Assembly: GCA_030386875.1 (NCBI GenBank)
Contig: CM059564.1
Location: 67,723,436-67,787,435, forward strand
Direction of reading: 5' to 3'
Length of the DNA stretch: 64,000 nucleotides
From: Morinoia aosen
Lineage: Eukaryota; Arthropoda; Malacostraca; Amphipoda; Talitridae
Below the pieces are notes generated by a model, which saw nothing but the letters and a program-made list of their open reading frames with translations, had not been told where the DNA came from and searched no databases. Below, one piece after another: positions 35,501 through 47,853 of the stretch; the first letter of the stretch is position 1; the number at the start of each line of letters is the position of its first letter. The translations under genes were made by a program, and so were the position numbers.

Positions 35501-36890
35501 GCATTTTGGCGTGTCCTGTGTCGATGTTCCATCTGTCGAGTTTCTTACAGTTACATTAGTGTGTGAGGTCCAAGTTGTTCCCAACTTTGAAATTTTCTCC
35601 CAAATATCTTTTTAAAATTGTCAATAAAATTACCGATACTAACTTCGTTGAAATCATGAGACAGTACTTGTAGATACATACTAAATCAGCGTTTGTGTTC
35701 CGCGTATTTTCTAAGAAAATGATTAAGTCTACTTTACTTATTGTTAACTTATGTTATTTGCCTTGTTGAATGTGTGAGGTAAACGGACAATAAAAAATGG
35801 CACAATTTTTCTAGAAAGCATTCACGTTACTGATTAATAACTTTTGTTGGCACAGCCCCACCTTGCACTCAAGTCTGGACCTGCAGACTGACAATCTGCA
35901 ATACCTTGAGAGGCATCCAGGATTTTCATCATAGGGAAGTTTTCACTGTTTAAAAGTCTTCATGATGCATTAGAGTTTTAAAGGGTCCTACACCGCAGGA
36001 AGTGAACCCTCTAATTCTGAAACTCGGTTGCATAATGCCTTGCCTCTGTGAATCCTATTGAGTCTTTTCGATTTTCTTGAACGAATCCGATGTCTTCTAG
36101 TTGTCTTTTGCGCTGTAAATTACACTCTCGGTATTTCACTTAAGTGCTTCAGCGAAGTACGGGTGACGTCCTGTAGAATGAAAATGAGGTCCTGTTGGTT
36201 TGGTTGCCACCTATTTTTAGTAAATTGTAGTTCAATATTGTTCATCATCAATTGTTACAGGTCGTTTTCATGTTTTATCTTCTGTATACAAATGCCGGAA
36301 CTACGTCCGGTCATTACGTGGTATTATTTCGCGAAGGTAGCTATGTTCGTAATTTCGTTCAGTTCGTATCCTGTACTCACATACTTTAGTCTTTCCGAAA
36401 TAATCACATTAGGACGTCAAGGTTGAGGATCATTTTTCAAAAAAAATTATGATCGTGAATTGTAAATAAGGTCAATTTTATTATTATTTAATTTACAATA
36501 TCCGGAATGCGTCAGTGACCTTCGAATTGATTATTTCCGAGAAAAATTTTGAGTCGGTGTTAATATATATTGTATATAAAATATATATTATGATATATAA
36601 TACAATATAAGCAACTCGCATTACGATGCAAGTATTGGGACCGGGTAAACCAGCTAGAGCGATGGATTAGCTCTAGCAATCCTTCGGATGGCGGCTAATC
36701 CATATATACTCGTCTCTTTCTAGCTCTCCATCGAAGTGTATGAGGTCAGAGCTCTGCATGTCATTTTTCCTGGTCTGTAGAAAGTTTTAATTACTGATAT
36801 ATCTTCAACGAAATTAGTCTTGATTATTAACTAAATTTTTATTCGCGCAGAGGCTTCCATATCATCAGTTAACGCACGCAAGACAGCCTG
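32511..36890. other. intergenic stretch between genes A and B
   Basis: AT-rich, no supported exons. Open frames at 33111-33425, 35066-35345 and 36058-36426 have no recognised motif, start context or splice partners. A TA-rich palindromic stretch lies at about 36560-36610. Sequence just upstream of gene B contains catatatac at about 36700, a weak TATA-like candidate. Confidence 0.4.
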
Positions 36891-36898
36891 GTGCTAGC

Positions 36899-36965
36899 AT
36901 GTATAACCGAAGAGTTCCTTCGTTCATTCTGCTGAGCCTGGCCGCTCTGAGCTTTTCATTCTCCG
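36899..36965 (+). CDS. Gene B exon 1: signal peptide
   Basis: ATG at 36899 follows gtgctagc. The exon reads MYNRRVPSFILLSLAALSFS then FS: basic n-region (RR), hydrophobic core and small residues, typical of a secretory signal. It leaves in phase 1 at a consensus donor, gtaagt. An acceptor-like cgcgcag at 36850 suggests a 5' UTR intron may precede it. Confidence 0.78.
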
Positions 36966-39900
36966 GTAAGTGACCCAGTTTATTTTCGCAAGTGACGTCG
37001 CGTGTTTCAGGTCTGTTCGTAATTTTATTTTCTCAATATTGACTTCTGACAGTGCATTTATGATCTATGAGAATGAGAAGGTTCTTTGTATAAAATAAAC
37101 AAAATTATCTGCTATGAAGTTGATTCAATTCTACAACAAGTTAGCTAGTCGAATTGTTGAATATGTCGGCTACTAAATAAGGAAGTTCTATGAAACATCT
37201 TCTCTCATTCAGTGTTGCTAACTTCATAGGGAAACTAATAAACGCCTGAGTTAAGCTTTCAATCTAATTAAAATCGTTCTTTAAATTTATTCAAAACTTT
37301 GCGTTCATTGAAAGCTTCATGTTATCCTGAATTTTGTATGTTCAGTTTATGTACGCGTTAAAGTTTTAAAAATTTCCAAGGTTCTTTGCACTTTAGGCAA
37401 AAATTTTTATTCATATTTCATGTGCTTCATTAAAATATTTAAACTTCTTTCGCAAGTCTGTCACTAAGGTCAATAAAGGAATATTTAGTTCAATTGGTTC
37501 TCGTCTGATAAACAACGGAATAGATTAGCTGCTCTTAAGCTATTGGATACTTGATAGAGACGGTTGAGCGGCGCAGGATACCAGTATTTGGGTACAGAAT
37601 AGAGCTCGATTCTCGATGTTGGTTCCCCTCAGAGGAATACAACTATTGTATCTATGGGAATTAGCGCCCCCAAGGGGAAAATGTGAGGGTCCGAGCTCAG
37701 ATTTAAGTAGGCCTTCTTTTTGTTAAAATAAAATGTTTTTGTTACCTTAGGGACCACCTTTTTTTCCGGTTCACTGCTGTCCTGTTTTTCAGCACCTACT
37801 ACTTTCTTCTTCAACTTTGATTTTCTTTCATGAACTTTTCTCAATTTACTGTTTCTATGCTCTTTCTGAATAGATTCCGCGTTCCTTTAACTCCATAATA
37901 AATCGTGCCTTCCTTTTTCCTTTCTTTGGATTGCATGTGTTGCGGATAGGAGGTTTAAACTAACTAATAATCTAATATTGATGTTGGTGCACAATTGTAG
38001 TGGCATTATGGAGAATTTCCATTTAAAGTACAATTAGATATTTTAGTTTCCTGTCTCAATATGAATAAAAACACGTCACCATGCTTATTGCCCTATTACT
38101 CAACGAACTTTCTCCCACTCAACGAGTTTTTATACTTTTTGATTCTACACGCATTTTGCTTCGAGTTTTTAGGGTTGGTTTTTCTGCTAATTTTGCCCTT
38201 TCAACGAACGACCTCAACTTTTTCTTTAATGATTTGAATTTCTCTTTAAAACGGGTTATTCGAACAATAATTATTACACGAACGGCAAATGATATTGTGT
38301 GCAAAAGGGACGTACAAATTATTCATTTTGGTTTTAGGACATCGAGCAGACGACAGTGCTGAGTTGGACGAAAGCTTGCTGGACGCAGCCACTCCAAGTG
38401 ACGTCTCTGGTGAGGGGTCCCTCGATTTCTGTTCACTTTCTGCAAGCTGAGACTTTTCTCTGCATGACGGTTTAATTATGAGTGCGACAGTTCATGTCAA
38501 CAGTAACCGTTTGATTTGCTAGTGTGGTCAATTTCACGCACTGTGATTACTTATTTATACGAAAAACTGTTTGCATATGTGAACGAGTGATGTACTTGAT
38601 TTAATTCGAGGATCCACTCCTTGGTGAAAAATAGATTAGGTTATCCACGATTGGTTATAATCCACAATTGCTTAAACTGGAGTTCAATATTTAACTCAAA
38701 ATTAAATTCAATTGTAATGAGCAATGTTGAAAATAGTAAACTTGGACTGGGCCGTGCCTTCATTTAGCTTTCATTACCAGTCAAAATTGAGTTTGAGACT
38801 ACTAGTTGGTAAGCAGCATTATATTTATGAAAATCCCCGCTGTGGCCACCAGTGGCTCACGTTGCGGTCAAAAGTTAAACATTTTTTTCTTTCACAGGAA
38901 GGTTTGTGTGCAATCTGATAACCCTCCAGCAAGGGTATTTTCGTATTTCGTTGTTCGTTTCTATTTATCTTCTCTACCTGTAATGCGCTTCACTCTTTCG
39001 TGTCAGCGCAGCGGTCTGCTCCCAGCGAGAGCCCTTAGGTTAGAGACCTCCTTGTGGCACTTTGTACCTTCAGGTTACCGAGTTCTTCTCTGGTAATTGT
39101 TTAAGAAGTTGTACGTAGTGGTTGAATTCATAAAAATGTGCGAAGTAAAAGACCATCAAAAAATTGAATGACTTATTCTCACTATTTCTGCAGAGGATAT
39201 AACAGACTTCAACTTCAGCCACATGAGAAATTTGTTAGACTCGGAAAAGCTCGTGCCAGACGCAACCACAGAAAGAAATTCAGGTGAGTTTTTGACGTGG
39301 TGTTCAAGTTAGTGGTCCCAACAGTGGAAAACTATTGTTCGTGTGGGAATTAGTGCTCCCAAGGAGGAAAGTGTCATTCCGTGGTCAAGGCTAGCTAAAC
39401 CTTTTAAGGGAAACAAAAAAAATCTTATTTTTGTACAGTCCGTCTTTTTTGGGTTCATTGCTGTCTTTTTTCAGGACTTTCTATTCTCTTCTTCTAGTTT
39501 TACTCGTTTTAATAAATTTCCTTCAATCTTGCTAGTTTTATGTCCAGGGTGTGGGATGGTGGACTGACCTTGTGCAAAGATTCCCCGTTCCCTTGGCACA
39601 TTGCCTGCGAGGGGCTTAACGGAAGTTCAATATTCAAATAAAATTTAAAGTAAATTTCAGGAAGCAATTAAGAAAATAGCAAGCATTAACAGGAATCGTG
39701 CCTCTACTTGGTTTCAATTAAGTATTTATGAATATTTAATTTATGACTACTGGTACGTTAGTAGCATTTTGAAAATCCTCTCCGTGTTCACTGGCGACTC
39801 GCGTCGCGGCCAAAGTGATAATTCTCAACTAAATGGTACCTTCCTTCCTTCCTCTCTTCCTTCTTTCCTTGGGAATACCTTGATTGTTGTTAGGGAGTCC

Positions 39901-42900
39901 TAAACTTGCTTATGATTTACTATAAAATTTGGGTTTGTAGTTTTCATGTGGCTTTGAGGTGGCTTTCATGATTGGAGTTATTGCGGCTGCTTTCAGGTTT
40001 GGAACGATTTCAGGCTACTCATAGGCTAGTAATTTCTGAGGTGACTATTTTTTTGACATTTTTTGAGGTAGTGTTCAAGTGTCTTCAATTTCAAGCTTCT
40101 GAGTTTCATTTAGTAATATTGCAGAATTTGCAAGTCTTCGCTCGGTCTCCTACAATACAGCCATTACCTGCAACACCCACAGTATCGAAACCAGTAGGTG
40201 TAATTTCTCACCTGTATTCATTTCCTTATTGGTGCTTTCAGGGGGCTTTCGTTTTATTTTAATACATTTAAATGACAGAATTCAATTTTGTCCAGGAAAA
40301 TACTAAAAGCATTCACTTCTCGTTAAAAGTGCATAACAATGAAAATTATCAACTTTAAAACCATTATGATTAAAATTCTCTTCCATTGATGAAAATTCTC
40401 AGCGCATTAAGTACATTTTTAGCGCCATTAGCTATTTCAGTAAACACTTTTGTTGAACTCTGGATATTTAAAAATTCAAATGGAATATTACCAGTACACC
40501 GTCACATTTCTTCTTTCACAATAACTTCGCTGCTTATAAAACGAAATAATAAATGATAAATATACTAAATCAAAAACAGTATTTACCTCAGTCATTTTTC
40601 AGAAGTACTTTTTTTCATACCGACATGGCAGGCTACCTTAACGAGCAAACTTCGTTTCTACATTCGTACAAAAGTTGTATAATTCAGTCTGAAACGTTCA
40701 AGAGAGTTTGAAATTTCGTATCCCCTCAGGGGGATACAACTATTATATGTATGAGAATTAGCGCTGTAAGGGGAATTATGTGAGGGCCCGAGCTAAAAGT
40801 TAGGTAGGCTTCCTTTTTGTTTAAATAGAATAGGTTTTTGTTTTGTTATGGGCTATATTTTTTCGGTTCACTGCTGTCCTGTTTTTCAGCACCTACTTCT
40901 GTCTTCTTCAACATTTCCTTGTTTCATGAACATCTTTCCTAGCTTACTGTTTCTGTGCACCTTGTGCATAGATTCCGCCTTCCCTCAACTCCATACTAAA
41001 TGGTGCTTTCCTCCTTCCTCTCTTGGAACATCTTTGTCGTGTTAAAGGGAGGCTAAAACTCTCTTATATAAAAATAATTGAAATATCGCACCCACGAACC
41101 ACTGATGTTTCAATGATCCATTTTATTGCAGAGAACATCTCAACCAGTTCAGTGACAAAAGGAGGAGAGTTGAAGAAATCTACTAAACGTAAAGCACATT
41201 CTGTTCCGCCTCCTGCGTGGGCACGTAAGCAATCTCTCTCTTCACTCACAGGTTGTTGATGAAAAGGTTTTTTTATTAAGATGTTATATCCGTGTATCAA
41301 TTAAGTTTTTCCCCCTTAAGAATCACGAAACAAAGCTTGAGTCAATTGCTAACGACCAGCCTACAATTTGTGTTACTCCTGAGCCACTCAGATGTCCAGC
41401 AGCAAGGAAATAGTGTCGGATCTGCCATTATCCAGTTTCCGAAGAGTTAGTGAGAACTCGTAATCATATCCTAGGTTTCAAACCTATGTATTTCGTCGCA
41501 TCGGGGCAGTTGGCAGAAAAAATTTATCTGTAGACTTGACTACGCTACTTGCTGCTTTTTGATCACAGGAACTTCAGCATCTGAGAACTTACAGAGTTGC
41601 ACACGGCGACAAACTCTATAGAACAATGGCGCGCTTTTGTGTGTCAGTTTGTCACAGAACCGACACAATTATGCCATCAATATGCTGTACGTCACGTTAA
41701 CGTATCGTTACACTTTAGTGTGTCAGGGGCTGATATGACATACAAAAGTGAGCCCACCGTGATACCCTTAGCATAACTCAGCATTATTTCATATAAATAT
41801 TTAACTTTCTTAGAGTGGCAAGTGATGACTATGATGAATAGAAAATGTTCTAGAATTTGGAGCAAAAATAGCAAAGACCTTTAAGGTTTTTGAGGAGAAT
41901 TATAATTCATTCGCAAAATCTAAGTACAGTTCGTTCATAGTGAATTTTTAAACGTTTGAAACGTAAATAAATGAATCAGCTTTCTCAACCGCATGAACGT
42001 GTGAGGAAAGGTGGATGAATAATTTCTTACACGATTTCTCTGAATAACAGTTTGACACGCACAGGTGGGTTAAAAAAATTTTCTCAGTGAAGTTGCTCGC
42101 GGCGCTCAATTTTTTTGAAAGAAAAGCTCTACTGTTATTTGAGGATTTTAGCCTGAACAAACAGCAGCCAATAAAGTCAACAGAAGAACTTATGCTGCCA
42201 ATGTACAGATGCAGCGACGTAAATGATATGAAAATTAAATTTAACCTCTAACATTGAATTTAAATTCAAATCGGTGTATGTTATTCGAACCCGAGCACTT
42301 TTTTTAACGTATATCTTCATTTTAGTGTTCGTGAAAGAGATATTTTTTGTTTCTTATATCATGCATGTGGCGTTCAATGTATTATTCAATATTATAATTA
42401 AATGAAAATTCAAACTCTGGATGTAGACTTAGATTGCGTTCACAGCTGAAAATAAACTCTGGACCAATAAGGAATTCGATTATATATGTCTAGGTTCCCT
42501 GGCTAAATTTGTTTCGTCAAAACCTTATCGGAATTTAAAAATGAAAAATTAGTAATTTCGACTTCTTCTCTCAAACACTGAGATTCTTGTTCAACCGAAA
42601 AGCATTAGTGCATGGCAAAGTTTACAAATTATCTAGGTGAAATTACTCATCATCGCAGCAATGTTTGGTGATTGAGACGCGCAATTGAGCATGAGGTGAG
42701 AGCTAGTAGTTAAACACGAGATGAGGTCGTGTACTTCAATATAATTGAACTTGAGTTAAATTGGGAAATTCTGTTTTTCCAGTACTCTTCATAGGCTGCG
42801 CGGTGGCGGTGGTCTTCGTGGCAGTGCTGTACCTGTACGACCTGGTCTGTGAGCGCGTGTTGCGGCGCACCAGGTCTGTCGAGCTCCACGACCCCCAGCG

Positions 42901-42979
42901 TCCACGGGAGGACGCCTCGCACCTTCAGAGCTCGGTTGAGTTAGTGAGCTTAGTGCCAATGCCTGAGCCCGGAGTTTGA
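36899..42979 (+). CDS. Gene B: complete micro-exon type I membrane protein (gene span)
   Basis: Five exons join in frame to 172 residues: 36899-36965, 38338-38409, 39194-39283, 41132-41224 and 42783-42979. The order is a 22-residue signal peptide, an ectodomain of about 85 residues, one TM helix, and a cytoplasmic tail of about 43 residues. All four introns are phase 1. Two N-glycosylation sites (NFS, NIS) lie in the ectodomain, which has no cysteine. A 33-bp segment at 40161 may be an extra micro-exon. AATAAA at 44108 would give a 3' UTR of about 1.1 kb. No known family was recognised. The shared exon plan with genes A and C suggests tandem paralogues that have diverged past easy sequence similarity. 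Introns 1 and 3 hold R1 insertions. Confidence 0.72.
37624..37979 (+). mobile_element. R1 retroposon, 9-bp TSD, in gene B intron 1
   Basis: Starts tcccctcagaggaatacaac and ends aactaataatctaatatt, flanked by GATGTTGGT at 37615-37623 and 37980-37988. Confidence 0.85.
38338..38409 (+). CDS. Gene B exon 2, phase 1-1 (72 bp)
   Basis: Acceptor ttcattttggttttag and donor gtgagg. Phase 1 reading is HRADDSAELDESLLDAATPS then DVS: acidic and probably unstructured, just after the signal peptide. Confidence 0.72.
39194..39283 (+). CDS. Gene B exon 3, phase 1-1 (90 bp)
   Basis: Acceptor cactatttctgcag and consensus donor gtgagt. Starts DITDFNFSHMRNLLDSEKLV and ends PDATTERNS. NFS is a glycosylation site. 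DFNFSHMRNLLD recalls [12 protein letters not shown] in the gene A exon at 11254, a weak hint of shared ancestry. Confidence 0.75.
39314..39920 (+). repeat. degenerate, split R1 copy
   Basis: R1 5' and middle landmarks occur at 39314-39620 (tgtgggaattagtgctccca, gtgcaaagattccccgttccctt), and the 3' part at about 39825-39910 (ctcaactaaatggtaccttcc ... tagggagtcctaaac). About 200 bp of unrelated sequence separates them. Confidence 0.55.
40161..40193 (+). CDS. possible 33-bp micro-exon of gene B, phase 1-1
   Basis: Acceptor with a good pyrimidine tract (ggtctcctacaatacag) and donor gtaggt. Phase 1 reading is ITCNTHSIET. It lies in intron 3 and would add 11 residues, including the only ectodomain cysteine, without changing frame. 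It may be a cassette exon or chance. Confidence 0.35.
40721..41077 (+). mobile_element. R1 retroposon, imperfect 13-bp TSD, in gene B intron 3
   Basis: Starts tcccctcagggggatacaac. Flanking repeats TTGAAATTTCGTA (40708-40720) and TTGAAATATCGCA (41078-41090) differ at two bases, so it is older than the copies with perfect duplications. It ends about 55 bp before exon 4. Confidence 0.8.
41132..41224 (+). CDS. Gene B exon 4, juxtamembrane, phase 1-1 (93 bp)
   Basis: Acceptor ccattttattgcag and donor gtaagc. Starts NISTSSVTKGGELKKSTKRK and ends AHSVPPPAWA. NIS is a glycosylation site, KSTKRK is a basic cleavage-like run, and PPPAW lies just outside the membrane helix. The matching exon of gene C has TPPW in the same place. 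Confidence 0.75.
42783..42979 (+). CDS. Gene B exon 5: TM helix and cytoplasmic tail
   Basis: Acceptor ttctgtttttccag, phase 1, 64 codons to TGA at 42977-42979. A hydrophobic helix, LFIGCAVAVVFVAVLYLY, is followed by DLVCERVLRRTRS (basic, stop-transfer) and a tail ending LVSLVPMPEPGV. The exon is GC-rich compared with its flanks. Confidence 0.78.
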
Positions 42980-44130
42980 CTTCTTGTTTCAACGATGAAT
43001 GAATTACTGCCAATGATACGAATTTTAGAGAAGCTTGGAAGTTATATGAAAGAAGACGCATTCAATGGAATTGCTTCAGTGAATGAGTAGTGAAATCGAA
43101 AAGAAATCTAGCAATTCATTGCTGAGGAATTTAAAGCCTTAGAATATGTTCGAAGATGGCTCAAGTCTCGTGGTTTTATGACAGTTTTAATAGGAAGAAA
43201 CTTTGAAACATTTTTCGTATTAGGAGAAAGTAAGGTTTCAAAATTTCCTCGCATTCGAAAATGTTCTCTCTGAGCAGATTGCTTTGGAAAGCACTTCGGT
43301 GACCCATTCCTGGTACAGCAGCACTGGCTGCAGGAACCTTTACGGGGCTTGCTTTTAGTTTAGAATTATCGTATTTTACTCTTTTCTTCGTTTCTCTTTC
43401 ATTCACGCATGCGGCAAAGAAGTTATTTTGGCAATTTTCCAAATCGAATCGCTTCAGAAACGTGTCTTCGTTTTTCGCTAATTTTCTGTTCGATGTTTTT
43501 ATGAATATTACTCGAATTTATGACTCTGTGCGTCCATAACCCTCTTGTAAATATTATTGTTGGATAAATTTAAGAGGAGTTTTAAGTTACACGACACCTG
43601 CCTATACGGTATGCTAAGTTTCAATTTTTACGCTCATTGAGCTCTGTTACCTCTGTGAAAATTGCTGATAGTATGAAGCCTACTCATTTATTAATAATAC
43701 TCTTGACAAGGAGTGTCATGGCCAATGAAATCATGTAATCACTTTGACTGTCCCGAATACGGCGGCATTGTTATCAACGAAAAGGCTAATCAAAGGAGAA
43801 TCTAATACGGGTGGTAATTTTTGTCTCGGTTTCGGCGGAGTATATCCAGTATCTGTTAGTTTTGTGTTCCAATATTGCCGGTTGTATCATGCAGAAATAC
43901 CCGTATGCTCCCTGATTTCAATGCGATTTCAATGATTAACCGTTCTAACTTTGTCAATTTTTGAGACCCGTTTGTAATCTTTTTCTCTCCGCACCCTCAG
44001 AATCTGTATCTAGAGTAAAGTTTCTAGGCCTTACGTAAAATGTCAATGTATACCTGATAATGTTATTTCATATTTTCATTGAGAAAGATTGTTTATGATA
44101 TTTTAAAAATAAATGAAATTATTTGCCTGT
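42980..44130 (+). other. gene B 3' UTR region
   Basis: No further coding sequence. AATAAA at 44108-44113 in a short AT-rich context is the first clear poly(A) signal after the stop codon. Confidence 0.45.
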
Positions 44131-44698
44131 TTATTGCTTTTCCTATTCTGATAACTGAGCGATTTTGGTGATAATTATCATTTTTGGGAGCTGAAAAAGG
44201 GGTCTGTAGGTAGTGGGCTAAAGTGTCCTAAAATTTATGGGGCTACGGGCATTAGAACTTCGCTGCTTCTGTCACCCTCCCTCTCAAGAAGGGTCTAAAG
44301 GGAGGTTCCCGTGAATCGTGGTCAAAAATCAGAGGTCAAAAATCATAATGGTTTTGACTCCCACATCAAGAGAAAACAAGGAAAATAGAACATCCGGAGT
44401 CATTTCTTCGTTAGAAATGTAACGAGGGGCTTAAAACTTAGTTTTTGTTTTAGCACATAAACTCAGACTTCTATTATTTTGAAATATCTGAGAAAACTAC
44501 ACAAATAATAGATAAACATTTCCCCTTTTTCTCAAAAACTAAGGACAAAATCGAAAAAGTTACACGAGCAAAATGTGTTTCTTTTTCAAAATTACACAAA
44601 TTCGGCAACTTTCAGAAAATCACTCCAGAAATTAAAAGTTAGTGAGTTGTGAGCAGTGTCTCCAACGCCTTGATTGAGCTGTTTCTTGCCGCTCATAG

Positions 44699-45109
44699 CG
44701 GAGATAGCGGAGAGTGTGACGGGTGTAGCTGGGAGCGTGACGGGTGTAGCTGGGAGCGTGACGGGTGTAGCTGGGAGCGTGACGGGTGTAGCTGGGAGAG
44801 TGACGAGTGTAGCTGGAAGCGCGACGGGTGTAGCTGGGAGCGTGACGGGTGTAGCTGGGAGCGTGACGGGTGTAGCTGGGAGCGTGACGGGTGTAGCTGA
44901 GAGCGTGGCTGGTGTAGCTGGGAGCGTGGCTGGTGTAGCGGGGAGCGTGACGGGTGTAGCGGGGAGCGTGACGGGTGTAGCGGGGAGCGTGACGGGTGTA
45001 GCGGGGAGCGTGACGGGTGTAGCGGGGAGCGTGACGGGTGTAGCGGGGAGCGTGACGGGTGTAGCTGGGAGCGTGACGGGTGTAGCGAGGAGCGTGACGG
45101 GTGAAGCGG
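44699..45109 (+). CDS. possible repeat exon (VTGVAGS heptads), phase 1-1 (411 bp), perhaps gene C
   Basis: About 19 tandem copies of a 21-bp unit, gtgacgggtgtagctgggagc, encoding VTGVAGS in the frame used here. The segment has acceptor ctgtttcttgccgctcatag ending at 44698 and donor gtagag at 45110. It is exactly 136 codons plus phase-1 ends, as in the other exons of the cluster. The heptads would form a Ser/Thr-containing mucin-like stalk. Caution: a 21-bp unit without stops is open in several frames on both strands, and no signal exon was found between it and gene B. Confidence 0.35.
44699..45109. repeat. 21-bp minisatellite
   Basis: Imperfect tandem array of gtgacgggtgtagctgggagc with a switch from agctggga to agcgggga in the second half. 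Its wording resembles the 15-bp unit in the tail of gene A (ggtgcagctggggag), though common origin is not shown. Confidence 0.92.
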
Positions 45110-46470
45110 GTAGAGGTACTGTAAAATCGTCGCGTTCCGTTATTCTATTTGCTGCTTTTGTCACAAAATCTTTTAATGGTGTATTTTTCTTTCATCGATA
45201 TATTCGCTTTATGTTACTAACGTAATCGTTTTGTTTCCTTCAGATGCGCCAATGTAATCTTTCAGTTTTAATTACATTGTGGCCTTCACCATTTTATGCC
45301 ATCATTGCTTAGCTCTGAAAAGAAAGATTTGTAACGCAGAAAATAACTCAGTAACTATAGGTCTTAACAGAAAGACTTTTAACGCAGGAAATAATTTATA
45401 GGCCTTAAAAGAAAGACTTGCAACGCACGAAATAACTAAGTAACTAGGTCTTGTCACGCTAGGTTGGCATGGAGCAGGGGTCTCTTTTCTTCTCGAAACA
45501 AGTATATAGGTAATGATACACTTATAGTTAATGAACGAGATTTATCGCAAGGAAGTACTGATGTCATTCAACGGTGCATTGCATCGCCCACTGCTGTACA
45601 AATAATGATTCACACAGTATCTTGATGAAACTGCAACGGAGAGTTCAAGAGAATTGAATGAGTGGAAGAAGCACTGCTTGTGACTGTAAGAAAGTGAACG
45701 CGACGCCACAGCAGATTGCGGAGGACAAATTGGAGGTTGACTCTGGGTTGTTAAGCTCCTACATTTATTGAACGCATATCACGATGAACTGACCAAGAGT
45801 CGCAGTTTTCCAAAAGAATGAAAGCGCTGCTTCAAGATGCAAGAAAGAGCTGGAGGTTTGATCTATTAATTGTATTATTAATGTATTAATTGAGTTAATC
45901 GATTGATGTAAGGGATTTTTCCGTCATCCTCACGGGTAGGGAAACTCGAAACACGCACGTCTAGACATAACGTTGCCCTCTTTAGGCTGATCAATAACGG
46001 GCTCGCTTCAGCCGTAAGGGAACGCTTGTAGTTGCGCATACGCATTTCGATCGGCATAAGAGAAATCATTGCATAATGCATGAAATTATGCCTGGTTAAA
46101 TCTGTAACTTATATACTCTACCGATAAATCTTCCTAAACATGATTTTTATAATTGATGAATTGCGAAAAGAACGATGAAAATTTATTAGATGAAGATGGA
46201 AAGAAAGCTGGAATCTTGAGGAGACTTTAAGGAAGTGGAAAGCGACGATACGTGCTCGTGACAGGGTCCTAAAATGACTTTGGGAAACTTTGAGAAAGTT
46301 CGGAGTGAGACTGTTGCTATAATCAAATAATGATAGTGACGCTTGTATCTTCAACAAAGAACAACGCAGCTAGTTTTGGTGATTGAATTAATTATCCAGG
46401 CCCGTAGAAATGCCTCCTTTTTATTCTGAAATGCACAGATATGTAAGGAAGCCTTATAAATTTATAGGGT
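45110..46470. other. non-coding stretch with short tandem repeat
   Basis: About three imperfect copies of a 45-bp unit (gaaagacttgcaacgcacgaaataact) lie at 45318-45450. Otherwise AT-rich without supported exons. Confidence 0.45.
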
Positions 46471-46474
46471 TCTT

Positions 46475-46477
<3 letters not shown>

Positions 46478-46519
<42 letters not shown>

Positions 46520-47146
46520 GGGAGTTCATGGGAATCGAACTCGTGACTTATAAGAAAGCGGGCTCTTCCGTCCACGCATATAATTCCCTTATGTATCAAT
46601 AGCTCAAAGTCATATCACCCCCAGAAACAATTACTGAGTCTGGTAAAGCGGGCTCTCCGTCCACGCATAGGTTTTTTTCAAACGAAATAAATGTACAGGG
46701 AGTTCATGGGAATCGAACTCGTGACTTATAAGTTACCGCGCCAACACGCTACCGACTGCGCTATCAATCACCCTAAAAGGTGATCGAGGCGCAACGAAAG
46801 CAATGCATGGCACGGCGAAAGCGGGCTCTTCCGTCCACGCATATAATTCCCTTATGTATCAATAGCTCAAAGTCATATCACCCCCAGAAACAATTACTGA
46901 GTCTGGTAAAGCGGGCTCTCCGTCCACGCATAGGTTTTTTTCAAACGAAATAAATGTACAAGGAGTTCATGGGAATCGAACTCGTGACTTATAAGAAAGC
47001 GGGCTCTTCCGTCCACGAACTCCCTGTACATTTATTTCGTTTGAAAAAAACCTATGCGTGGACGGAGAGCCCGCTTTACCAGACTCAGTAATTGTTTCTG
47101 GGGGTGATATGACTTTGAGCTATTGATATATATATATATATATATA
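46478..47146. repeat. tRNA-SINE concatemer with inverted copy, bounded by (TA)n
   Basis: Between two (TA)n runs (46478-46514 and 47124-47146) the same modules are repeated. Module 1 is tgtacagggagttcatggga with aatcgaactcgtgactta (46515, 46693, 46957). Module 2 is aaagcgggctcttccgtcca through gggctctccgtccacgcata (46554, 46819). An inverted copy of module 2 and the cattta-ttcgtttg spacer lies at 47020-47124. The tRNA-like head on the minus strand at about 46698-46775 has an A box (TAGCGCAGTCGGTAGCGTG) and a B box (GAGTTCGATTCCC), but its acceptor stem pairs imperfectly. It is a tRNA-derived SINE, not a tRNA gene. Confidence 0.8.
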
Positions 47147-47853
47147 AATCTAATACATAAATGCAATACTGGAAAATTATTATTTATTCAGATTAGACAC
47201 TCAATTGAGCCCCACAAAATTTTTCGTTCATGATTTTTAACTTTTGTAAATGAAGCATTGCCATCGCAGGTGTGCATGCAAAAAAACATTCTGTATTTGA
47301 ATAAAAATCCTGTTAGATATTTAATTAATATATGCTGTGCTACTCTTAATAAATTATCTTACGTAGGCTTGGAAGTTGAACAAAGCAATGCTAATAGCTA
47401 AATCAGTAAATTTTTTACTTATTATTCGGTTGAAAGAAATTATTAAATATCGGACTTGAATATTTTTCATTGCACCTGATTTTTTTAGGATAAAAAGTCA
47501 TGCGGCACCAATAAAATATGATCTGTGCGAACAAATCAGGAGAAGGAAAATGTGATGTTCGCGTTAAGTCAAGTTTCCAAAAATGACTACGTGGCCTACG
47601 AATTTTAGGATAAGAAGAACGGAAACGTACGCTGGAAGTATTAAGGCCCTTTTACACTGACGGTGTCTTCGCGCTCCACACCGTCGCTCCATCCCGCCAG
47701 CCAAATAAGCTCCGCCCACAGCAGAGCAAAATGACCCTTATTGCCACGCTCTCGGTAAGGAGCGGCAATATTCTGCATGCTAAATATTGGCGGTGTGCAC
47801 TGCCGGTCAACAGCATTCAGTTTCTCTTGAGACCATAGAGAGCATGTGTAGTC

